Shown: piece by piece, positions 52,700-64,000 of the stretch
Layout of the letters: the number at the start of each line of letters is the position of its first letter
Position numbering within the stretch: the stretch's first letter is position 1
Source: Geosiphon pyriformis
Taxonomy: Eukaryota > Glomeromycota > Glomeromycetes > Archaeosporales > Geosiphonaceae
Assembly (NCBI GenBank): GCA_016748015.1
Contig: JAAOMT010000134.1
Coordinates: 1,118,451-1,182,450, forward strand
Direction of reading: 5' to 3'
Length of the DNA stretch: 64,000 bases
Notes under the pieces: generated by a model
What the model saw: the letters and a program-made list of their open reading frames with translations, nothing else
Told to the model about the DNA's origin: nothing
The model's database searches: none
Made by a program: the position numbers and the translations under genes

Positions 52700-55128
52700 T
52701 TATGATTTGTTTTCCAGTAATTCAATAGCCTCATTAATACACTTTTTCAATACTTCATTAACTAATTGTGGGTTTGCTTGTCCTTTAGTTTCACGCATTA
52801 CTTGCCCTACAAACCATTTCGTAATATTGAAATTTCCTTTTTGAATTTTTACAATCTAATGGCAAATACTTGGTTAAAAACCTTTTGTTATTTAATAATC
52901 TGGTATCAAAGAAGAAAACGTACCTCCTTAGGATTATGTGCAATGACTTTTTCACATACAATTTGTAGTTCATTGATATCGGTAATCTGTCGCCACTTTT
53001 TTTCTTCAACTATTTCATGTGCAAGGCGCTTATCACCATCAATCATTAAGGGTAGGACTTGCTTCCCAATTTTCCCTAAGAGATATTAAAAATGTGGCAA
53101 GTGAATGTAATCATGTGGTGAATGACCACCATGTACCTGAAATAATGTTTTGTTTAATAGAATCAACTATTGAGCCCAATTGCTCGGCTGTAACTGGATT
53201 TTCGGAAAAGATTTTCTTGCGTTTAGCTAGTTCTCCAAAAAGTTCATGGGTAATCCTAATTTATTTATTTATTTTGAATAAGTCAGATTAAAGAAAGCCC
53301 ATGTGGAATGTCAAAGAAGATGATACGAATTAACTCGAAATATGTGAATGTTATTTTTGCAATACCAATTTACAACCATTCGCGGATCACGGTTTTGACT
53401 AATCTGAATATTAGGATAAGAATATGGTGGATAAAACTTTACCCAATGAATCATTAAAGTTCTGCAAGCAAAGAAGAATCAATAAGATCTACCAATTCAA
53501 AATACTCCACGCCTCCTAGTTCATTCATCAGAACTCGAGCGTCATGCAATGAAATATTATAATCCTTCATTAGGCGTCTCTTTTTGGCATCAGGCAATTC
53601 GGGTAAACACTTGACTAACTTCGATATATATTCCTAATTAATATAATACAATATTAGAAACAGGGAGGGGGGGGGGGGATTTTTTGACCCGAAAAAAAAG
53701 AATTGGTGAAAGGTCTTTACCTCTGTTAATATTAAATTTGGAAGATCCGGTTCTGGCATGTATCTATTTAGCCACGGTATGGAATCAACATAAATATAGA
53801 GGTTCAAATGATGATTAAAAAAAAATGGAGAAGGAACCTGTAATCAGTCGATGTTTCCTTTGTTCGCAATCGAAATGTTTTTCCTCTGGCAACATCAAAG
53901 CCTCTTGTCTCTGGTCCAATAGGAATACCATTTTCTAGGGACGAGACTTGCCTTTCAATTTCTACGTCTAACAAAATCACAGCACTTAATATCATAAAGA
54001 GGTATGATTTCACTAAAAATAAATAAATCTTTTACCTGTCGCAGCCATTAAGAATTTTATACTGTTTAAATTTTTAACCTCACAACGTGTTCCAAATGGT
54101 GCACCAAGTTCATGGACAGATACATTAAGGTCACATCGTAATGAACCCTAGTTTCGAAGAGAAAGAATTCAAATGAAATTCGCATGATGATCGAGTGAAT
54201 AATTTTTACGATTCAAATTTACCTCCTCCATGTTCCCATTGGATGAACCAATTGTTCGGAGTAAAACTTGTAATTTACGTAATACGATACCAGCTTCTTG
54301 GGATGATCTTGAAAATTATTCAGAAACGAAAAAAAATAAAGTCATTTATAAGTTAAAACATGTTTGGATCATGTTTTAGATGAAAGATTTAAATTTTACC
54401 TGATGTCTGGTTCAGTAACAATTTCCATTAGCCCAATCCCAGCTCTATTCAAGTCAATGAATGCTACAGGATAACCACCAAGTCCAGCATGTTGGATGCT
54501 CTTTCCAGTGTCCTATAAGTTTAGGAGCAAATCAAAGCAAAGCCGAGTAAAAAAGTAATAATCACAACAAGAATTATAAATGGACAAACCTGTTCCAAAT
54601 GTAGTTGTTTAATACGAATAATTTTATCGTATTCTAACCCATCTAAAAATGAAAGTGATAACTTACCATCCAGGGCTAAAGGTGCTAGAAAAAAACAGGT
54701 CAATCATGAAAAAATATTTTTTATATTGAAATTATGGGCTCGATAAAATTATATATACTAAAATCACCATAATGTTGGGTTATTTGATAACCAGCTGGCT
54801 GATCAGGATAAAAGTAATGTTTACGATCGAATGAAGATATTGGTTGTACTTTACACGAAAGGGCGATAGAGGTGGATACGGCTAATTCAACGCATTTTGC
54901 ATTTAATCGCTTAAAAATGATGTCCAAGATATTTGACAAATATTTGAAATATGGTTTAATAAAAAATCTAGTATCCAAAATTTTTTGGGGATAAAATTAT
55001 CACACCGGTATCGTTCCAGGGAAAGCAGCATCAAAGAGAGAAACATTAGTGTTAATGGGTTGATTAAAGGAGGTTGATGATGCTAATTTTTTTTTTTTAG
55101 GGTGAAAAAAAAAATAAAAGTTATGATT

Positions 55129-55165
<37 letters not shown>

Positions 55166-55469
55166 TGATAATTCGAAGTTAATTCGATATGGGAAAATCA
55201 CCTTGCTCAAGCTTTTACTTACAGGAAAATAACTTTGTTTTAGAGTTGATTTGAGCGTGTATCTCCAAACCAATAATCACTTCCCATTTATTACGATATA
55301 ACGATACATTTTCAGAGATGACAGAACTTTTTGAAGTTGATACATTTTCAAGAGTTGATATTTGGGTGTACCATGCTTTGGGGAGTTTAGTCTTTGAAAA
55401 ATTAGAAAGTTGGTTTGAGAAAGTATTGAAATATCGGTTTAAAGGGTTTATTCCAAAGTTTCTCATCAT
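52700..55469 (-). CDS. Glutamyl-tRNA(Gln) amidotransferase subunit B, mitochondrial
   Basis: A multi-exon gene. It starts [20 protein letters not shown], a presequence with basic and hydroxylated residues, then [22 protein letters not shown], the GatB start. Later exons carry [79 protein letters not shown] and the YqeY-like end [20 protein letters not shown]. With GatA and GatF/GatC it converts Glu-tRNA(Gln) to Gln-tRNA(Gln) in mitochondria (yeast Pet112). Only the ends and conserved blocks are placed; I did not fix all introns. Confidence 0.92.
55131..55163. repeat. (AAT)n microsatellite in a GatB intron
   Basis: About ten AAT units in a row, in the first intron of the gene. Likely length-variable. 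Confidence 0.85.
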
Positions 55470-55776
55470 TGTTATGTAAAATTAGCGAGTAAAAATTTAT
55501 AATTTCGAATTTATATTTTTTTGACGATCTGATAACTGGTAAGGTATTTTTCTATAGATCATGAAAATAAGTCACTGACAATTGATTTTCTAGTGTTGAA
55601 TTCTTTTAATCCAGAGGCAAGTTATTAATCTTAATAGAGCACTGACCCTTACCCTGATCACTATTTTCGGTTAAATCAGTATCTAGCTTTCTTTTCTTTC
55701 TAAAATTTTTTAGATATTCTTAAGTAACACTGATGATCATAGCTATTAAGGTAAAAATTTTTACAACAGATTAAAC
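55470..55776. other. Spacer between GatB and TRM5
   Basis: About 307 bp between two genes on the same strand: TRM5 3' flank and GatB promoter. No gene seen. Confidence 0.6.
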
Positions 55777-58559
55777 TCACCTCTCATGTTCATCTCCGGT
55801 ATAAGGGGTACTAAACGCTATAGCTGAATCTAGTCGAAAACTGACACAGTACATATCTTTGTTTGGGGCAACACTACGGACAAATTGCACCTTAAAAGCA
55901 TCCGTTGAAATATTTGACGCTTCATCACCAAAAATTGTCTTTATGCGCTGATAAAGGATCACAAATAATTTTTTAATATAAGGAGAGGATTTATATATAT
56001 ATATGGAAATTGAATCAATCAAAGTTTTTAAGAATATAAAATTTTTTTTTTTTTTTGGAAATCAGGAAATGATTGTGGGATACACAAACCTCAATTAATT
56101 CAGTTTCAGGTGTCACACTCTTTGAAAAGCAATGACAATGAATCATTGGTAAATTTATGGCTGATGAATCAAACAATGATTGCATATCACGATACAGGCC
56201 TTTAAACATATCTTTTTATGGAATTAATAATTAAATATCAGGAACCGATTTTCAAAGATCAATTAAAAAAAAAAAACTATGGCATGGAAAGATTTCAACT
56301 TACCCAAAAATTCAATAGCCATTGCAGGCAAGTTCATCACAAAATGGTCAAAAGTTCTGAATTTTATTGGAGTTTTTTGTATTTCAGTAGAGGGATCTTC
56401 AGGGTTAGGATTAGATATTGATTCAGTTTTATTCTCGTTAGGAGTCGTTGATTTCTCTCTTTTTACATTTTTTCTCTTGTTATCATCATCATCAGTAGAT
56501 GACTCATTATAATGATAAGTTGAAGTTTCTGACGCGATTTTCAAGTCATTTACAATTTTTCTAATGAATTCTCTTCCGTCCAAGTTGTAGGGAATTATTC
56601 TGTTTTGTACCTATTAAAGAGTTGATTAAACAATATATTTAATTGTATTTTAACGAATCAAATTAATAAAATTACAATGGAGGTTTACAATTAAAAAAAT
56701 AGTACCTTATTCAATTCACTATTCTCTTTTAAATATTTATAAGAAACAGGATTTAAGTCGTTGGCATAAACGATGCAACCTTTTTTTGCTGCTGGAACGG
56801 CAAAAGGACCCACCCCGGCAAATACATCACCTTTAAGAAAAAAAAAATTTTTTTTTTTTTTTTTGAATTTAATGATGAAAAATTGATTATAAATAATTTA
56901 TTCAATTGAAAATTGAAAATTGAAAATTGAACTTTACATATATATTCCCCTTTTTTAAATAAATTCACCAGACGTTCATGTTCTGAATGTAAACGTGAAT
57001 TCCAGTATACTTGGGAAAAATCAAGTCTAAATTTGCAATTTCCTTCCTTCTATAAAAAAATATTATGAATCTCTGACATCAAATTAAAAACCCCCCCCTC
57101 CTCCTCCACCAAATAATCAAAGTAATTATGATATTATTAATACGTCATCGTACCACTTCAGTAATCATATTATCAATCCCTGCCAATACTTCCATCTTAA
57201 AGAATCGGAAAGTAGTGTCGATCGAATCAGTTTTGTTAACCACGGTGGTAATTTTTGAATTTTTCTAATTATTATGAAATTTAAATGTTATAAAAAATTT
57301 TTCAATATTTGATTCAGTTTATTTACAATTTAGAAATTTCTAATGTAAAGAAAAATGACTTACATCAAGGATTACTTGTCCGATAATATTTTTCCATGGA
57401 ATAAATTCTTCCCTTAAATTCATATGCGCTAAAAATTATAATCATAATTGTGAAACATTATCAAAAACTTGTTAGAAAATTATTCCCAATATTTATTGAT
57501 ATACATTCAAACAGTAATATTGTTCGAACTTACCAATATGTCCAACTTGAGTGAAAGAAGATGGTATTTCACCGCCCTCAGGAAGTATAGCTTTCAAAAT
57601 ATCGTCTGAATTTATTCAATTTTTCGCGATAGATAGGACAAATCGAAAATTTACAAAGTCAATGGCTTCTTCTTTTTTTTCCTACTATCACAAATTTATT
57701 CATCAACAAATTTAAAAATAATTACATATCTACCAGCTCCCCAATATCCATAATCAAGATCAACAATATGCTTTACGAAACCAAGTCCTTCTTTATTTAT
57801 CAAATCTCGTGAATCTTTGGATATATTTTCATCAAATAGTTCTAAATTGTGTGTTTCAACAAAATTATTGAGTTTTTTCTTGGTAGCATCCAATCCCCAG
57901 TAGTTTATATATATATAGAGATTTTTCATCCTCGAGACTAATATGAATTAAAGCCCTTTTTCGCTGCTCTATCTTATGAATTAAGTTTGTCTAATCATAT
58001 ATATTACACACCTAAATACAATCAAATCTTTTTTTAAGAAAGGCAAGAAACTTTTTGCGTGATATTGAGAGTAGTGAAACCAATAATGTCTTGGTACACT
58101 TTGTATGTTTTTTTCCAGTCTCGCGAAAAAAATTTCCTGCCTTATCCATTGATGAAAAATCCATTTTGTGAAAAAAAAAAAAAGTCTTCCCTTTTTTAAA
58201 AAATAACTCTATTGTGTATAGCTCTTATCATTGAAATGCAAATCAAAATAAAATACTGGCCTCCTACCTAAACTTTGAATCTCAGGCTTCAACAAAATTA
58301 TTCTGGTTGTCTTTGAGCCTGGCTCTTCGGCCACATTCTTCATTTTTGGTTGGTTAAATAGGTCGCTGAGAAAACAAAAGTTAGACTGAGTGCAGCCTGA
58401 AAAGGAATAAGCGAGAAGTTGACTAACTCACTCTTTCAGAATTTTCAAAAATTTTGCTGTGGAATTTGCAGAAACTCTTACTCCAACAAGTACTACAGAA
58501 GTGCGAAATAATTCGCGTTGCAGGACCGTCATTCCACGAACGATTGGAGGGGAGATCAT
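55777..58559 (-). CDS. tRNA (guanine37-N1)-methyltransferase
   Basis: The first exons are 58559-58432, 58365-58268 and 57937-57734, in phase. The start [20 protein letters not shown] and [20 protein letters not shown] are the family's N-terminal signatures. Later come [38 protein letters not shown] and the SAM-binding [18 protein letters not shown] with ANDLNP. The C-terminus has [16 protein letters not shown] (NLP catalytic region) and HCHCF. It methylates N1 of G37 in tRNAs in nucleus and mitochondria, which prevents frameshifts (yeast Trm5). A polar insert (near 56390-56520) interrupts the domain. The exon end positions in the 3' half are approximate. Confidence 0.93.
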
Positions 58560-58765
58560 TCTCTCGTGGATAAATTTCGTTGAAATAATAATAATAATAT
58601 TATTATTATTATTCTACCCTACGATATATTTAAATGATAAAAAAAACTGTTCCTTGATTGGCTGAAATTTTCATTTTGTTTATGATCTCATTGGACCCAA
58701 AAACCCCCGCGCGTTCTCTTTGATATTTCGAATTACGCTTTTGTCCTTGATTAAAAATTTACAGA
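58560..58765. promoter_or_regulatory. Divergent promoter TRM5 / AQR
   Basis: Start codons are 206 bp apart. The gap holds an AATAATAATA/TATTATTATT inverted stretch (58585-58612) that could fold, and no coding signal. Confidence 0.55.
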
Positions 58766-61700
58766 ATGTCAAACCCGCGTAGGACTACTTTACCACCCCA
58801 TGCACCCCCAACTGAAAGTGCGCGTAGTGGTATATACCATCCGACTCTGTCGGAAATTCAACAAGATTCCATCTCTATTCTAGCTGAAATCCACTGGATA
58901 AGTAAGGATCCTGCTTTACGAAAGTGGGATCCGAAAGTTGTGGAACAAATTTATTATGAGGAATTAGAGGAAAATGATTTCACTACTAAAAAATTGATGT
59001 TGCTAGAATTTAGTCAATATCTCGAAAAAGTAATTTAATTATGACCTCCCTGCCTTATTCGTTTATAACTTGCAAAACTCAATATAATTCAAAAAAGTCT
59101 TTTCCCTTTTCTCCTAATTCAAGTATATATGGCCAAATTTTGACGCTAATTCAGCATCATTAGCTCATGTTTTATCCATAGTCCTTATGGTTAATGAAAA
59201 ATTCAGGGAACGAGTATCCACTTGGGGAAAGTTGATCTTTATATTCTAATAATTAAAAGATTGAGCTACTTCAAAATTTCAAGGGTCCTAACATGAAATT
59301 TATATCTCCACAGACAGCTTTGTGAACAACCCTTCACAGTTTCCGGCTTTTTTCAATCGTGTTCTCCATTTGGCAATCACTACTCAAGCAGATTCTTTGA
59401 CATTGGGTGTTCGTAGATTCATTCTGATATTCCTTATACATTCTTTCCAAAGCCTAGAGAATAGTCTAATAAGGACAGAATGCCTGCGGTAGGTTGGACA
59501 GACAAATTTATCTTTTCCAATTAAAGCTCTTTATGAACAAATAAGCTGAAATTTGACTCTTTCAGATTAGTCTTCATATCCATATGGGGTTGTCTCGCCT
59601 CTGGAGCTCGGAGAGATCATGAATTAAAGTTACACAAAGATCATAAAGATAATTGGTCAAGATTTTCAAAGAAACTGCGGCACTCTGGTATATTATCAAA
59701 ATCTTCTTTCCAAACTAAACGATACAACAATTTATTTATTTATTTTAAATTTTTTTGCCATTTAGACGAAGCACAGAAGGAGAAGATTCAGTTTGAAAGT
59801 TCATGGTTGAGTGAATTGCTAAAAGGATTTGTGGAGATTTTGTATTCTATACCAGAATCAGGAGACAGTAAAGTACTTCATGTTTTGGAATCTAGATTAA
59901 AGTTTTCCATAGAACTGTTCTCTTTTCACTCATCGCCAAATATTTTAAAATATTATTAGCAAATCCTGATGCGATAGCATATTGTGAACGTTTTCTTGAA
60001 TTTTTGATTGATCTTGAAGCTCAACTTCCCACTAGACGCTACTTCAATACTCTTCTCGAAGATCACCAAATTGTTGTGCTTTGCAGATTGGCACCAATAG
60101 TTAACCGCAAGGAAGGCAGGTTGGCACCAACGAATAAGATTTTTTTCTTATTTTTCGATTCAACCCCTAAATTCATTATTGATTTAACTCAGCGAGCTGT
60201 TCATGCAACTTTTGGAGACATTAAAATTCTACGCCGGATTTGAAATCAACGATTTCAATGGTTTAGCATTAACTGTTGATGAGATGACTGCACTACACTG
60301 TAAAAAGCTTTCCAATTTACAGGTGAACATTTATTGAATGAGATTAGGCTACAATGTCGGGTTTGATAAAAGGAAAAATTAAACTTTCTTATTATTCAGC
60401 ATATCGCCTTTCGCCATTTTAAAGACACGTTGCAAACTCTCGCATTATCCAATTTCGCAGCTATTGAGAATCGTGCCGATTTAAAAAAGTACTTCGAGCC
60501 TCTAAGTCATGACGAAATAGTTCGATTATGTGATTTGTTACATGTTCGAACTCGAAGGCTAGTAGGCGATAATGTTTATGACAAAGATTTTCTTTTGGAA
60601 GTTTTGATTTCAAGATTCGAGAAACGCAAGAGTCAAATTGATACTATCAATTCGATGCCCCTTTATCCGGACGAGGTAATATAGTTGATCGTGCTTTTTG
60701 TTGCTGTTCGCCATTAGGCTTTTTTAATATTCTTTTAATTATAATTAGAATGCACTTTTTGATGAGGCGGTTGTAAAAACTCAATTTTATTCCGGAGAAA
60801 CTCCCCTGGCTCTGCCTAAACTTAACTTGCAATTTCTCACGATTCATGATTATCTTTTGCGAAATTTCAACTTATTCCGTCTTGAAAGTACCTATGAAAT
60901 AAGACAAGATATTGAGGATGTAGTGAAACGGCTGGCACCCCGAATTGCTTACCCCATCAGCAGAACGGAGTTTACCGGGTGGGCTCGAATGGCTGTGGAG
61001 GTTGATCGGTTTAGGTAGTGTATCTTGTGAACGTTTATGATCATTTTAAATCTAAATTTTTACACATTTCATTCCTGTAGTATTGTTGAAGTTTCTAAAC
61101 CAAATCTTGGCGAAGAGCACCCGTCATTAGTCAAAGCTGACGTAGATTATCCTACGATCTTATATTTTTATTTTTTCATTTTGTCAAACATGTAAACTTA
61201 CAATCGTTCATCAATAGGTGACATTCAACCTTGGCCGGTATACGGAATCGATTCGTAACGAATGGGATTCCCTCAAACAGCATGATGTCTTATTTCTTAT
61301 GACTATTGAAGCTGATGAACAAACTGCGGAGAAATATCGAGATGACTTGCCTTTCAGGTTAAATTCTCTTGAAAGCTATATATCCTCGTTCACCTTGGAT
61401 TAACAGACTAATTTACCAAAAAATCAGACAACATTTTGGCCTCAAGTATGTTAGAGGTTGTGAAGTTAGTGAGATCATTGGAGATGATGGTGAGTTTTAA
61501 ATTTTGGCATATATTTCAATGTTGAAATTAAATTAAATTTTGCTAGCTACTTTTTAATATAAATTAGGGAAACCAATTGATGAAGTTGGTAAGCCACGCA
61601 TTGAAGATCGTAAACCAAAAATTTCTGGCAATATGCGTACGCTTCGTGTATTATTAGACACTAACCAATACAAGGTATTTCTATGTTTCATTACATATAC

Positions 61701-64000
61701 TATGTTTGTCAATAGCTACAAGCGATATCAGCCTTGCTCAAGCTACATCAATCCGACATTAGTTGGACATGGACCGATACTCTAAAGAAAAAGATGAAGA
61801 TGTTTATGAAACTTTCAATATCTTGATGAGAAGAAAGCCCAAAGTAGGTTATCCTTATCTAGAAACATCTTTTCTTTTTTCGGATACCCTAAGCTCAACA
61901 ACATTTTCCTACAGGAAAACAACTTCAAAGCCGTTCTTGAAACAATCCGCGATTTAATGCAAAGTGAATTGGTAGTACCAGACTGGTTGCATAATGTCTT
62001 TCTAGGATACGGTGATCCTGGCAGTGCACACTATCGCAGAATGCCAAACCCTCCTAAGGAAATTGACTTTCGCGATACATTTTTAGATTACGATCATTTG
62101 GAAGAAAGTTTTCCAGAGGCGGTAAGCTCGGGTTGCCCGTCGAAAGATTAGCCTATTTTTATTGAACAATTTATTCAATTACATTTTAGGAAATTATTCC
62201 TGCGAATGGTTTCAAGAGACCAATTTCTCCCCCATATATCCTTCAATTTTCCGAACCAACTGACACTTCACCATCAAAAAAGCGAAAATCGCAAAAGGAA
62301 ATTGACAAACCAAAACCTAAAGTGAAAGACAATAAAATCATTGTTAGAACTTACTCAATGCCGAACATGGGTCCTTATCTCTTTAATCAGCCTAGAAAAA
62401 ACACAATAAAATTCACTCCAATACAAGGTAAGCGGAATAAATTCTTTAACCCTCCCCAATATTTGACCAATTCTCATATAAATTTGCCTTTTTCTATTAA
62501 TCATCTAGTGGAGGCTATAAGAGCTGGCAGTAATCCTGGGTTAACCATGGTTGTTGGCCCACCTGGAACTGGTAAAACAGACGTTGCTGTTCAAATAATC
62601 GCCAATTTGTATCATAATTTTCCCAAGCAACACACCTTGCTAGTCACGCACAGCAACCAAGCATTGAATCAATTATTTGAAAAAATCATGGCTCTTGGTG
62701 GGTGACGGCCTTTTTTTTTTTTTTACAGCTGTTTACGCTTTGGATAACTAAAAGCCATTCATTATACTTCTTCTTTTTTCTTTTGCAGATGTTGATGAAC
62801 GCCATTTATTACGTTTGGGCCACGGCGAGGAGGAGCTCAATACCGAGCTGAGTTTTAGCAAATACGGGAGAGTCAATTCGTTCTTGGTAATAAAGTGAAG
62901 TTTGAAAGTGATCTGAATAATCATATGGGCTGAACTAACATATAATAAACTTTTAGGAAAAACGTCTTGGTCTCCTTGCTGAAGTCGATCGACTAGCCGA
63001 GTCCCTAAAGATTGGGGGTGAACATGGTTATACTTGTGAGACAGCTGGTTATTTCTATTTATATCATGTGCTTTCTAGATGGGAGCCTTACCATGACAAA
63101 TGTCGCCAAGGATTGGAAGTCTCAAGTGAAAAAACGGAAACAATAAGAGATGAGTTTCCGTTCGCCGATTATTTCACCAACGTCCCACAACCACTTTTCC
63201 CGCCTGATGCAAATTATTCCGAGACATTAGAAATTGCCGAGGGATGCTTCCGCCATATCGAAAAAATATTTGTTGAATTAGAAGAAATTCGAGGATTTGA
63301 GTTGCTGAGAACAAGCTATGACCGAGCAAATTATTTATTGACTAAAGAAGCAAAAATTATTGCAATGACCTGTACACATGCCGCACTAAAGGTTCTTGAC
63401 CATTTTACTTTTTGTATAAGATGTTATTGTGATTAACTATTATTGGAAATTTCAGAGACGTGAACTTGCCACCTTAGGCTTCAAATATGATAATGTATTA
63501 ATGGAAGAAGCTGCACAAATTCTCGAAGTTGAGACCTTTATTCCACTCCTACTTCAAGAAACAGAAGATGGTCGAAGTCGACTCAAAAGAGTGATTATGA
63601 TAGGGGACCATAATCAGCTACCACCTGTTGTAAAAAATATGGCTTTCCAACAATATGGAAATATGGAACAGAGCTTATTCACAAGATTTGTCAGGTTGAA
63701 TGTCCCTACTATTGATCTGAATTCTCAGGTAAGATTTTTTCTGTTCCTTTTTTACTGACTGAACTTTTAATCATTTATTACCCAATTAGGGTCGTGCTAG
63801 AGCATCCATTGCCGAATTATTTAATTGGCGATATCGAAATTTGGGAAACTTGCCAGTGATATCTACAAATCCCGAATATCAAAAGGCAAATGCAGGGTAA
63901 ATTTCATTGATGTTAAACACTGATGTTTCCCCTTATCCCTGAGCTCCAACGCTAACTTTTGATGCCCATAGATTTACATATGACTATCAGCTAATCGATG
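58766..64000 (+). CDS. AQR: Intron-binding spliceosomal helicase Aquarius (5' three quarters)
   Basis: Many short exons, running off the window. The N-terminal ARM-like part reads [40 protein letters not shown] and [20 protein letters not shown]. The stalk has [20 protein letters not shown]. The SF1 helicase domain has Walker [15 protein letters not shown] (62560), [44 protein letters not shown] (Walker B) and GDHNQLPPV, then [23 protein letters not shown]. Aquarius binds the branch-region of introns in the spliceosome and couples splicing to box C/D snoRNP assembly. The 3' quarter is missing. The gene is divergent from TRM5. Confidence 0.94.
62428..62508 (+). other. Stopless 81-bp intron in AQR
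   Basis: The intron between FTPIQ and VEAIRAG has GTAAGC and TAG ends, is a multiple of three and has no in-frame stop, so retention would add 27 residues just before the Walker A motif. Conserved Aquarius sequence is continuous across it when spliced. Confidence 0.75.

Overview
The window looks like nuclear DNA of an AT-rich, intron-rich, transposon-laden fungus. I infer an arbuscular mycorrhizal fungus (Glomeromycotina, Rhizophagus/Gigaspora-like). The reasons are a LINE family whose proteins resemble those I know from that group, a TKL-type kinase with the Cys-pair N-terminus typical of their expanded kinase families, short introns, and a sharp split between a transposon block and compact housekeeping genes. 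The species cannot be fixed from sequence alone.

Positions 1-38,240 are almost wholly retrotransposon. Three related Ty3/gypsy copies are present: copy A (+, 1-6686, 5' end outside the window), copy B (-, 7587-17624, both LTRs and a CTAT target duplication) and copy C (+, 22008-33058, both LTRs of 801 bp). Their shared order is upstream ORF, Pro/Gln-rich region, gag, CCHC knuckle, protease, Cys-rich module, Ser/Asn linker, dUTPase, reverse transcriptase, RNase H, integrase, accessory ORF. The dUTPase between protease and reverse transcriptase, the Cys-rich module before it and the ORF after integrase are the unusual parts. Copy C sits inside the ORF2 reverse transcriptase of a LINE (about 18.0-35.85 kb). 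Copy C itself is split inside its dUTPase by a 983-bp solo-LTR-like insertion (27120-28102). Copy A lies in a reverse-oriented LTR fragment. A second, better preserved LINE derivative (minus strand, about 35,980-38,240) has only ORF1. All gypsy copies and the first LINE are decayed, largely by C:G to T:A changes; the same Trp codons are stops in all three gypsy copies.

Positions 38,977-64,000 hold eukaryotic genes with small introns: a TKL-like kinase (-), a DUF4203-type multi-pass membrane protein (+), EMC4 (-), phosphopantetheine adenylyltransferase (+), eIF2B beta (-), tubulin-folding cofactor A (+), a cytochrome b561-domain protein (+), mitochondrial GatB (-), the tRNA m1G37 methyltransferase TRM5 (-) and the spliceosomal helicase Aquarius (+, runs off the window). 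Three pairs are divergent over 150-210 bp: EMC4/PPAT, eIF2B beta/TBCA and TRM5/AQR.

The gene models close in frame for the kinase, DUF4203 protein, PPAT, eIF2B beta, TBCA and b561 protein. The eIF2B beta model works only with an AT-AC intron whose donor is the U12 consensus (47761-47864), so this fungus probably has a minor spliceosome.
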